Assembly: GCA_022641835.1 (NCBI GenBank)
Contig: CP048716.1
Coordinates: 1,922,001-1,986,000, forward strand
DNA: 64,000 bases
Source: Petasospora fabianii
Taxonomy: Eukaryota > Ascomycota > Saccharomycetes > Phaffomycetales > Wickerhamomycetaceae
Direction: 5' to 3'
Numbering within the stretch: the first letter of the stretch is position 1; every line of letters begins with the position of its first letter. The notes under the pieces were generated by a model. The model saw only the letters and a list, made by a program, of their open reading frames with translations, searched no databases and was not told the DNA's origin. A program made the translations under genes and the position numbers. Positions 33,771 to 41,978 of the stretch are shown piece after piece.

Positions 33771-34483
33771 GGCGGTGTGATCTGGGGAACGAGTATGGCT
33801 GGGGAACGTGATAACAGAGAAGGGCTTGTTGTGCTCGCTGTGGCAGCGGGTGAGGCGTGCTAAGTGTGGAGCTGAGTGGATAGATAGGGACAGAACGGAG
33901 ACAGGTCTCTTAGAGGAGTGTGACGCGGAGATGTCGACGTCGAACGTTGCGATGAGCCAATTACTTTGATGTTGTATCAAGAACAAAAAAGCAGCATTTA
34001 AAAATGTGGCGTCCGTAGACAGCAACCGAATGACCGCGACACACGTGACTTTTTTTCGGCTACTTTGCCGCTCTCAACCCGAAGGGGACTCAGCCACAAC
34101 GCCACACATTTTGTGCCAAAATCTCTTCTCCACGTTTTGAGGGGCCTAAGGGCCAGTTTAAGCACTGAAAGGGGTGCCATATAGTTTAGGATGCGCATAA
34201 GAGTAGACGGCAGTGTTACCATGGCTTCGAAAGCTTTCAGACTAAATCTCAGTAGCATCATCTAGAGCTCCCACTCACAAAGTTTAGGGCCTATCAACAA
34301 AAATATCATGGTTGTGTTTAAGAAGCGGATAAAAGGATGAACATGCGTATCAATGTTCTTAACCCCCTTGTGACAATCATCATAAGCCATAATCGATTAA
34401 AAGGCTACGGGAACATGAAAAGTTCATAAAGTCGTTCAATCGTAACAATTATAGCACCTCTGGTTTGACCTTATCCTTCCATA
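33771..34483. other. bZIP promoter region
   Basis: Upstream region of the bZIP gene, ending at the convergently oriented neighbour's 3' end. Besides the CACGTG box there are T-rich tracts but no gene. Confidence 0.45.
34042..34047 (-). promoter_or_regulatory. CACGTG (Cbf1-type) box upstream of bZIP gene
   Basis: On the minus strand the context is AGTCACGTGTG, containing TCACGTG, the site bound by Cbf1-Met4-Met28 in sulfur genes. It sits about 275 bases before the ATG of a CYS3/MetR-like gene, which suggests autoregulation or entry into the sulfur regulon. Confidence 0.5.
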
Positions 34484-34766
34484 TCAAGCCGTGATTGCGT
34501 TGGACAAAGCAACAGCTCTTGCAACTGCCGCCAATTCCTGTGGTTGCTTTGATAACGTTTGTGCAACAAATGAGAAAAGCACACATGATCCAAGGAACCC
34601 TAAAAGGTTGAAAAACTGCAATCAAATGTTAGTGTCTTGATCCAATTGTGATGTGTATCGGCTGGACCATGGACGAGGCGATACGTACTGCTTTTCGTGA
34701 ATACATCTTCTCCTCTTCTTCCGTTCTGACAGAGGCAAAAATTCTGCGGATGCTATTAAGGATCAT
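34484..34766 (-). CDS. Small single-pass membrane protein with intron
   Basis: Two exons, 34689-34766 and 34484-34615, encode 69 residues. The 73-base intron starts GTACGT and ends with CACTAAC then GATTGCAG, matching the local consensus, and both exons join in frame. The product begins MILNSIRRIFASVRTEEEEK, a basic amphipathic start followed by an acidic patch, then one hydrophobic stretch FFNLLGFLGSCVLFSFVA at about residues 27-44, then an alanine-rich tail (ELAAVARAVALSNAITA). The layout recalls small tail-anchored or inner-membrane mitochondrial proteins, but I do not recognise the family. The intron and clean frame across it are the main support. Confidence 0.65.
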
Positions 34767-34986
34767 TGTGAGTTTTAAAAATGGTGTGAAGAAAGGGGAA
34801 AGAAGATGTGTTTATGTCCAGTTGTCTATAGAGACTGGTTCATCGGTTGACAGACCGTGATTCTCCAAGGGTTTTTTTGCTTCGCGCACTGAGCTCTAGG
34901 CAGAGCGGTCTGACAGCTACACAGGACCACCATAGCACCAAGAAGCAGTACTCCGGTGCTTCGCCAATAAAAATAAAGCTGAACTC

Positions 34987-34992
34987 AAAAAA
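34987..34992 (-). terminator. Pol III T6 terminator of RPR1
   Basis: A run of six T on the minus strand, directly after the RPR1 3' end, as required for RNA polymerase III release. Confidence 0.75.
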
Positions 34993-35304
34993 GGAAGGAC
35001 GTTCTCACCAGAAGTAATCGGTATCGGGTTCCACGGCCGAAGCCGTAGTCTGTATATTGCACTCAATAGCCCTTCTTTCCAAGGACCAACTGACCGTGCA
35101 GCCTCCCATGCCCGTTTGCACGGGCTGATTTCTTATGGCCGCACCCAGCGATTCCTCGCCAGGATCTCTCAAGAGAAAACTTTGTAGGCGGTCAGTGCGA
35201 ACCACCGAATTTCCCACCTGCGTATTTGTGAGCACGACAAGCGTGCTCCTTATGTGGGCAGGTCCATACAGACTCGGGAGAGAACGTTGCCCCCACTGCG
35301 CCAC
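34993..35304 (-). ncRNA. RPR1: RNase P RNA
   Basis: Catalytic RNA of nuclear RNase P, which trims 5' leaders of tRNA precursors. Blocks shared with S. cerevisiae RPR1 as I remember it: GGTGGGAAATTCGGTGG at 35202-35218, TTGAGTGCAAT at 35056-35066, and GAACCCGATACCGATTAC at 35014-35031 near the 3' end. The ends pair: 35280-35287 with 34999-35006 (8 bp), the P1 stem. A local hairpin GAGCACG/CGTGCTC lies at about 35230-35248. TGGCGCAGTGG near 35293-35303 fits a Pol III A box, and GGTTCGCAC near 35195-35203 may serve as a B box. The mature 5' end is either about 35304 or about 35290. Frames read through this region are artefacts. Confidence 0.93.
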
Positions 35305-35537
35305 GAGAGCACAATGAGGCACACGTTTTGGAGGCCAATCTGCCCCATCAGTTCTGACAATTACGTCCGGTGTTCGATTCCTGTTGGCGTCGCATTTATT
35401 CGCATTTTAAGTAGTGCAGCACCTCGAAGGGCGGGTTGAAAAACTAGAGGAGTGTTTAATTCGGGATCACTATAGATACATGACACATAAACGATCCCAA
35501 GCAAATCACCTACATTCAAGATAATATAGAGGCTATC
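35305..35537. other. RPR1 leader / AIM23 promoter
   Basis: Short divergent spacer. A TTCGATTCC at about 35372 looks like a tRNA B box, but its flanks do not fold into a tRNA. Confidence 0.4.
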
Positions 35538-36722
35538 ATGTTCTCCAAGAGCCTCTTACACCCACTGAGGCGTTCAGCTAGGCCCTTGCTTTTAACACGG
35601 GAGAATAGTTCGTCACCCGGTACGGAGTTTCTCAAGGCGGTTGCAAACAACGAGGTCTCCACTCGAGCTAAAAAGAAGGTAATCAGTTCTTCCGAGCATC
35701 TCAAGATGCTAAATAATCGTCAAATAAACTCCAGCAAGGGAAAGGTATCTAAGAAGTCTGTATTTGCATCACCGTGGGAAGACTACAACCAAAAAAAGCA
35801 TCAGAAACCATCTCATGTATCAAGGGGCCAAAAGAATCAACACTCTCTATTTTCTCCATCTACACCTCCATCGCATCAGAAACCGAAGCCAAAGGACGAG
35901 GATATATTCATAAACTTCGATCCTCTGACATTCAAATACAAACTCTCCCAATCTGATCGTGAAAATGAGTTTTATACCGAGAAGCTTAAACAGGTGTTCT
36001 CAATAAACTCCCGCTTTGAGGTTATGGCTATTGGTGGACAAGGTGGAGCTTCCCGTATGAAGCTGAAGACATTCCTCAGACGACTTAAAGAGGATGAAGC
36101 ATTTGACGTTGTTGATATCCAAACGGTTGATGACATTCAGTTCCCAATTGTCAGAGCCACAAATAAAGTTGCCACACTAAAGACATTTAGTGATAAACGT
36201 GCCGTTGAGGTCACGAAGATGTTTGGAAGAACTCATGAAAGAAAAAGAACTGGTAATCTCAACTTCATCAAGATCTCTTGGGAGATCTCTCAAAATGATT
36301 TGGAAAATCAGAAGAGCAATGAGATCACCTCGCAGCTCAAGAAGGGTAACAAACTGACTATCGCTATTGACACTAAGGACAACTTGCAAGACTCGAGATA
36401 TGCATTTGAGGCTGACACAATCTCTAAAGGTGGCCAGCTGAACAAATTGGAGGAACTAAGAAGACAAAAGGCATTCGAGTACCTTAAGACCATTTTGGAA
36501 GAGAATGGAACCGTGGAATACAATGGAGCCATTACAGGAAAGATGATCATCACTGTGACACCAAAAGCCAAGGTTGACAACAAGGCTGCCAAGAAGACAG
36601 AGAAAAATAAAAAGAAGCAGGAAAGACTTGAGAAGCAGAGAATGCGTGAAGAGGCAAAGAAAGCCGAGCGTGAGGCCCGTGAAAGGGAGTTGCAAGCTAA
36701 GTTGGCCGAGATTGAAGCATAG
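35538..36722 (+). CDS. AIM23: Mitochondrial translation initiation factor 3
   Basis: Mitochondrial IF3, binding the small ribosomal subunit at initiation. 394 residues (yeast Aim23 356). The N-terminus MFSKSLLHPLRRSARPLLLT is an arginine-rich presequence. The IF3 C-domain-like core lies at about 150-270 and includes VMAIGGQGGASRMKLKTFLRRLK, DVVDIQTVDDIQFPIVRATN and a following helix-strand region (GNLNFIKISWEISQNDLENQ). The C-terminal 50 residues are a charged K/E/R helix (KKQERLEKQRMREEAKK). It converges with the GPI-PLD-like gene, as AIM23 (YJL131C) does with YJL132W. Confidence 0.88.
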   Translation: MFSKSLLHPLRRSARPLLLTRENSSSPGTEFLKAVANNEVSTRAKKKVISSSEHLKMLNNRQINSSKGKVSKKSVFASPWEDYNQKKHQKPSHVSRGQKNQHSLFSPSTPPSHQKPKPKDEDIFINFDPLTFKYKLSQSDRENEFYTEKLKQVFSINSRFEVMAIGGQGGASRMKLKTFLRRLKEDEAFDVVDIQTVDDIQFPIVRATNKVATLKTFSDKRAVEVTKMFGRTHERKRTGNLNFIKISWEISQNDLENQKSNEITSQLKKGNKLTIAIDTKDNLQDSRYAFEADTISKGGQLNKLEELRRQKAFEYLKTILEENGTVEYNGAITGKMIITVTPKAKVDNKAAKKTEKNKKKQERLEKQRMREEAKKAEREARERELQAKLAEIEA

Positions 36723-36805
36723 CTATACAGTCGAGGTCTTCACATGTACATAGGAAACGAATCGTGACGAATAACACTAATTTACAATAAATTAGAGCTG
36801 TAATA

Positions 36806-38975
36806 CTATCGAATAGGGTAAATCCCAATCCGACCAGTCATTTTCTTGGTATCATCAAACATTTCCCCATAACCGAAATTTGGCTCACCAATGAAGAGAT
36901 ATCTGTTGAACGCATTCAATGATTCACCAAAGCCAGAATAGCCTGCACTACTTTCAACGGCAATATGTGTGACCTCCAGCATCGATGGAATATCCTTTGT
37001 GAAAACATCAGCTAGATTGACCTTAAACACGGCACCAGAACGATGATAACCCGGTGCAGAGATGTAAAGTACGTCATCATAGACAATCCCTTGGTATCCA
37101 AACTTGGCCAAAGAATTACCGACACCCGCCTTCAGCACAAGCTTTGTATGGAAGACGACATCATCACCCTGGAGTTTGTATATGTATACAGCTCCACATG
37201 ACACGGATAAAGGATCAGAGTGACCGGGGGCACCAACAACCAGGAAGTGGGTGTCACCGAACTTCTCAGCAACGATAAATCTCTTACCATAAAGCTCACT
37301 TGCTGGTGATGCCTTTCTTCCAACAACGACTGGTGTTGTGCTCTTCGATAATACTTTCTTTAACTGCAAGCTGAAATCATAACAGTACACGATACCGGCA
37401 CCATTGGCAGATATGTATATCATCTGAGCGTCACCAGTAACGACCGATCCGAACTGATCGTATCCGTCCTCCAGTGCATAGTTTTCCGAGGTCAGTAGCC
37501 TATGAATTACAAGCTGTGAAATGTCAACCGACAATATCTCTCCACTGATGAGTAGTACGGACAAGAGCTTACCAGATAGCACCAAGACTTCACCTGACTG
37601 TGCAGAAGGATGTAAATCAGCGTATGGGTTACCGATAAATACCTCTGCAAAGCCATCACCATCAATATCACGAGAATAGAGAGATATGCCTTCCTGTTTT
37701 ACTCCAGACGATCCAAACGATGAAGAGGAACGAGCATCAGTGATTGTAAGAATCCGTTAATTCCCAGAGTAGACGTATATGCTTGAAGAGCCTGGCTCGG
37801 ATATGAAGAGGAAGGACTCTCCAAAGAGGACATATGTTAGCATTGAGGCACCGAACCTTTTTGGCGAGTCAAATGACGAAGATGGTGATTTGATAGTGAT
37901 GGTTTGATGTGTGTTATCTGTGTTAGTGAATGGTGACAAGGGTACTATGTAAACAGAGCCTGAACCGTCTTCGTATTGGGAACTGATGGCGAGCGAAGCC
38001 TCGGCGAGGAAGTTTCCTACGGCGATAGCATGCCCAAAATTTGAGATCGGAACGTATGGGCTCAGGATGGTTCCAGAGCTCTCCATGGTCATGTTGAAAT
38101 CTTCATGATGTGTGGTCAGTGGCTTCGGCGGAATGGCATCACATAATGACCACGAGTTAGCCGGTGTTTCGTTCTCGAACCAGTCATTGAGATTTGGCAT
38201 GCATCTGGCGATGGACAACTCAATTTCCTTGAGACCTCCGAGGTAGTATTCATCGAGACAGTCTTCTAGAAGTGGAGACATCTCTGCGTATATCATGGCA
38301 GTTGTCCTGTGTGCTCTCGTTTCAGCATTCAATGCTGACTCACCTCTTGCAGTGCAATACCTAAGATCGAACTCGTTCACCTTGATACCAACCCTTGCAA
38401 AGATTCTTTTGAGATGCGTAAAGTTTGGATATTTCCAGGCAGCACGATGGAATGTCATATCATCGATGCGGTTCAACAGTAAGAAATCTGCAGCCGTATC
38501 CAGGAACTGATGGGCTCTATCAGCATCACCGTCGAAGTCCATATGTGCCAACATTGTCAGTAGTCCTTGGTGAAGCCTTATCGAGTGCCACGATGAGTCT
38601 GCAACCTGATGTGTGAAGACACCATATAGGAACGCTTTCAGTTCAAGTTGTTGTTTGGTGGGGTATATTCCTGTGTTGTGGATGTAGTCTATACCAGCCT
38701 TGATAAAGGGCGGCCAGTGTGCAGCCTCGCTTGTGTCTGGAGATCCGCATGTATAGAAGGCGTCGGGAAAGAAAGCCCCAGTTAGGAGGAAAGGTAAATA
38801 CTCATCCGCTTGGATATCTTCCGGGAGGTATTGGTGTATGCGGGAAATTAGCGTGGTGTGGACACTAGGGATGATTATGTTAGACGGTGATAGCTGATTG
38901 AGCACACGATAAGACATACCCGACCCCTGCAGCGATTACAGTTGTGATAAGGGGAGAAAAAGCGAGTAGGTGCAT
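36806..38975 (-). CDS. GPI-phospholipase-D-like protein, one in-frame stop
   Basis: Relative of YJL132W and animal GPLD1. Exon 1 (38920-38975) encodes a signal peptide, MHLLAFSPLITTVIAAGV; a 55-base intron (GTATGT, TCTAAC, CCCTAG) joins it to exon 2 (36806-38864) at G|VHTTLISRIHQYL, the expected mature start with its metal-binding histidine. The zinc-dependent phospholipase part has PDAFY and HQVADSSWH (about 30-250); FG-GAP repeats follow (SRDIDGDGFAEVFIGNPYAD). Codon 388 (37757-37759) is TAA, yet the frame continues for 316 clearly homologous codons. I found no intron able to remove it. It is either a real nonsense allele, readthrough or a sequencing error. Total 703 sense codons. Confidence 0.8.
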
Positions 38976-39187
38976 TGTGGCACCAAATGAATGGATTTAA
39001 CGACAGTGGAAAAGGACAGCAAAGTCCTGATCTCTCGTTCCTGAAGCCATGGGGCAGAGAGAGGCACAGTTTTAGCCGCAATCTTCTCCGCGCTGTCGCG
39101 ATCATTCGGAACAACTTTAGTTTGGCACCTTCGTCTTCAGCTCTCAAAACATCTCCGCTAAGAGGCCACGTCAGTGCGCAAACTAGG
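38976..39187. promoter_or_regulatory. Divergent promoter, GPI-PLD-like / TMEM184
   Basis: A 212-base spacer between two divergent starts. It is open in the plus direction, but the codons there lack homology to the TMEM184 family and are taken as leader. Confidence 0.5.
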
Positions 39188-40666
39188 ATGCCCGCCCTTC
39201 CAAAGTATGTATCGACTTTATATGATAGGATTATACTGATACTAACAGTGTCCAGCTGGGTTGTCACCATCTGTGGTGTGTCCGCCTCGATTGCAGTGGT
39301 CATCTCGCTGGCCGGGATCCACCTCCAGCTCAGGAACTACCGGAAACCGGGACAGCAGCGTCTCATAGTACGAATCCAGCTCATGATACCACTCTATGCC
39401 GTGTCGTGCTACGTTGCACTCCGATGGTACACAGTATCACGATTCCTTGAGCCCTTTAGGGAGATATACGAAGCATTCGTCATCTACACATTCTTCTCCC
39501 TACTTACGCATCTCCTCGGTGGAGAGCGGAACATTGTCATTCTGACCTCTGGAAGAGAGCCTGTCAAGCAGCCACCACCGTTTGGTAAGTTCTTACCATC
39601 GGTGGACATTTCAGACCCCTACACATTGCTGGCAATCAAGAGGGGTATCTTGCAGTACGTCTGGCTTAAGCCTTTCATCTGTGGGGCAACGGCGATAATG
39701 GAAATTGCACATCTTGAGAGTACGCAGAGTGGTATATTCAGCGTGTACTTTATCATCAATTTCATCTACAACATAAGTGTCACCATTTCTCTTTATGACC
39801 TAGCATTGTTCTGGAAATGCCTATATCAAGACCTTGCTCCTTTTAGGCCATGGGGTAAGTTCCTGTGTGTCAAACTTATCATCTTTGCAAGTTACTGGCA
39901 GGGTATGATCTTGGGATTGCTAGCATACTTTGGTGTCTTTAACAATGAGAGTGCTGAGGGTCAGAGTACAATTGGATATGCTATACAAAATGCATTATTG
40001 TGTCTGGAACTGATTGGGTTTGCGATTGGTCACTGGCATTCCTTCTCATGGACGGAATACAGTGTTCATGCCTTGCCAGGTTGTGCGCGCCTATATTACT
40101 GGGCTGCGCTCAGAGATGTATTTGGGCTCGGTGATCTCAAGTACGACTTCGAAATGACATTTTATGGAGACGACTATGATTACAGAAATTTTGACTCCAT
40201 CGAGGCCCTCATTGCTCACCCATCCTCACACTCACGTATGGCAAGGTTCAACGATGGATTACGCTTCACAGATGCAGGAAAACAGAGGTACTGGCTACCA
40301 AAGAATACTAATCCATCAATCTCCTCTCCACATTTAAAGACACCTCTTCTGAGCCGACCAAGAGCTAATTCAATTACCTCAACAAACGCATCAACAAGAG
40401 CCATCTACGCCAACTCTATCCTCACCATTGACTCTAAAGAGACACAACTGGACCAACAACACAACTATAACTCGTTTGATAACACTTCTGAGGCACAAGA
40501 CGAGTTTGAAGACTGGGTCAAAGATGAGGAATATTTCCGCAAAGCGAAAAGAGAGAGACCATATGGAGACAAGAATTACCCCGTCATCTACGACACTGAG
40601 GCATATGCCAACTCTCCGGCCTTACAGAGGCTAAGAAGGGAAGCTATGGCAAGGCAGAGGGTGTGA
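39188..40666 (+). CDS. TMEM184/DUF300 membrane protein
   Basis: Homologue of YKR051W and of organic-solute-transporter-alpha-like TMEM184 proteins. Exons 39188-39204 and 39256-40666, 475 residues. The 51-base intron (39205-39255) starts GTATGT and carries TACTAAC then GTCCAG; it is a multiple of three and has no stop, so the unspliced frame is also open (492 residues). Splicing gives MPALPNWVVTICGVSASIAV, which places the first membrane helix right after the start as in relatives. About seven helices follow; conserved blocks are LQLRNYRKPGQQRLIVRIQL, IKRGILQYVWLKP and FWKCLYQDLAPFRPWGKFLC. The C-terminal 150 residues are hydrophilic. Role in yeast is unknown. Confidence 0.9.
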   Translation: MPALPKYVSTLYDRIILILTVSSWVVTICGVSASIAVVISLAGIHLQLRNYRKPGQQRLIVRIQLMIPLYAVSCYVALRWYTVSRFLEPFREIYEAFVIYTFFSLLTHLLGGERNIVILTSGREPVKQPPPFGKFLPSVDISDPYTLLAIKRGILQYVWLKPFICGATAIMEIAHLESTQSGIFSVYFIINFIYNISVTISLYDLALFWKCLYQDLAPFRPWGKFLCVKLIIFASYWQGMILGLLAYFGVFNNESAEGQSTIGYAIQNALLCLELIGFAIGHWHSFSWTEYSVHALPGCARLYYWAALRDVFGLGDLKYDFEMTFYGDDYDYRNFDSIEALIAHPSSHSRMARFNDGLRFTDAGKQRYWLPKNTNPSISSPHLKTPLLSRPRANSITSTNASTRAIYANSILTIDSKETQLDQQHNYNSFDNTSEAQDEFEDWVKDEEYFRKAKRERPYGDKNYPVIYDTEAYANSPALQRLRREAMARQRV

Positions 40667-40999
40667 TTGACGCACATAGAATTTCATATCCCCGCAAAAT
40701 AAAATAATAAAGAGAGGTATGGCATGATAATCAAGCACATAATTGAATTTAGCGATTAGGCATGCTAAAGATAATGCACAAGACATCCCGTACACCATAC
40801 ACATTCCTAATTCGGAAGCTCGAAGCGTCAGCGTGTGCCAGATCATAGTTCTCGAAAAAGAAGCTGAAGTCCCGACGTTGGAGCTGAATTGGCGATGAGA
40901 ATAGTTTTACTGTGAAAGTGTTAGGAGCGTTTGCCTTCATTGTCGGTGTTTTCCTGGATTCCTTACCGTCGGAAAAGTGATCACCTAGATATCAGCAAA
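40667..40999. other. Intergenic with a possible 63-codon ORF
   Basis: On the minus strand 40749-40940 is open from an ATG (MKANAPNTFTVKLF... ending in IFSMPNR), 59 bases from the PDCD5 start. It has no recognised motif and may be chance. Confidence 0.3.
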
Positions 41000-41453
41000 A
41001 TGGACGACGCAGAACTTGAAGCTATCAGAGCCGCAAGACTCAAGGAGTTGCAGAAGAGCTCTGGCCAGGGAGGGTCACAAGAGTGAGTATCATCAACAAT
41101 ATCGAGGATCCATCAAATGGATTGATTGGGAAGAGAAGTGACTAACAGAATAAAACAGAGGTCAGTCTTCAGGCCTCAGTGCTGCGCTTGATCAAGTGTT
41201 GGAGCCAGCTGCCAGGGAGAGACTTTCCAGAGTGAACATGGTTAGACCAGATAGGGCCAAAGCGGTTGAACAATACATTATGAGATTAGCACAGAGTGGT
41301 CAGGTCAGAAGAAAACTCGGTGAGAGTGATATCGTTGAAATCTTGAACGGTCTTGCGAGAGATGAGCAGAAGAAGAACGAGACCACCATTGTCTTCTCCA
41401 GAAAACAGACGGCTCTCGATGAGGACGATGATGATGACGATTTCTTCGATTAA
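41000..41453 (+). CDS. PDCD5-family protein (YMR074C-like)
   Basis: DNA-binding/chaperone-associated PDCD5 family, from archaea to humans. Two exons, 41000-41082 and 41159-41453, give 125 residues (yeast 145). The 76-base intron starts GTGAGT and ends with GACTAAC then AAAACAG. Exon 1 begins MDDAELEAIRAARLKELQK, the standard PDCD5 N-terminal helix; exon 2 holds the core VLEPAARERLSRVNMVRPDR, AVEQYIMRLAQSGQ and the basic-acidic end with a run of Asp. The family signature L.P.AR.RL..I..V.P..A is clear. It lies near ABF2 and IRC21, its neighbours in S. cerevisiae. Confidence 0.95.
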
Positions 41454-41846
41454 TCAGCTGGCAAGGATGTTTTCCTTAATAATATATTCATGAAGTAATG
41501 ATCATATTGATAGTTAATCTGTGGAGTAGTAACTTTTTACAACACGTATGAAGCTGGTGGATAGTTCATCCTGGTTCCATTCACCCATAATACGCTAAGA
41601 TCATGTCGGCAACTTGAAATGCAAGTCATCTGCTCTTCAGTGCCCTGAAACAAACATCGCACGCTTCAATTATCCGAACAGACCTTTCTTTACGCGGAAT
41701 CAACTGAATTATTATGTTCTGATCCCACGGTTGACCCAAAAGAGTGCCGCTTATAGACTTCCTAATCGGGTAACCCGATGCCGTGCTGCCGATTGCGCGC
41801 GCATTGGTAAGATCGCCTTCGCTGCCCTTCATTTTGATGCACCTTC
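41454..41846. other. Intergenic, upstream of amine oxidase
   Basis: PDCD5 3' flank and distal amine oxidase promoter; no gene seen. Confidence 0.45.
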
Positions 41847-41898
41847 CTTATCTGGCTGGTGGAGGCGGAACCATGGATAGGGGGATGGACATATATAA
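41847..41898 (+). promoter_or_regulatory. GATAAG site and TATA box before amine oxidase
   Basis: CTTATC (GATAAG on the other strand) at 41847-41852 and TATATAA at 41892-41898, 87 bases before the ATG. GATAAG is the site of nitrogen-catabolite GATA factors, and yeast amine oxidases are induced by amines as sole nitrogen source. A single site is weak evidence. Confidence 0.45.
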
Positions 41899-41978
41899 GA
41901 CACCTATTCGCATCCCACAGATGAAATACTTGTGGATCTTTTCAGACTAGACCTCATCGCAGATCAACATCAGCAAAA

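Noticed and set aside
35365-35390. TTCGATTCC resembling a tRNA B box
   Set aside because: Flanking bases do not form a T-arm or an acceptor stem.
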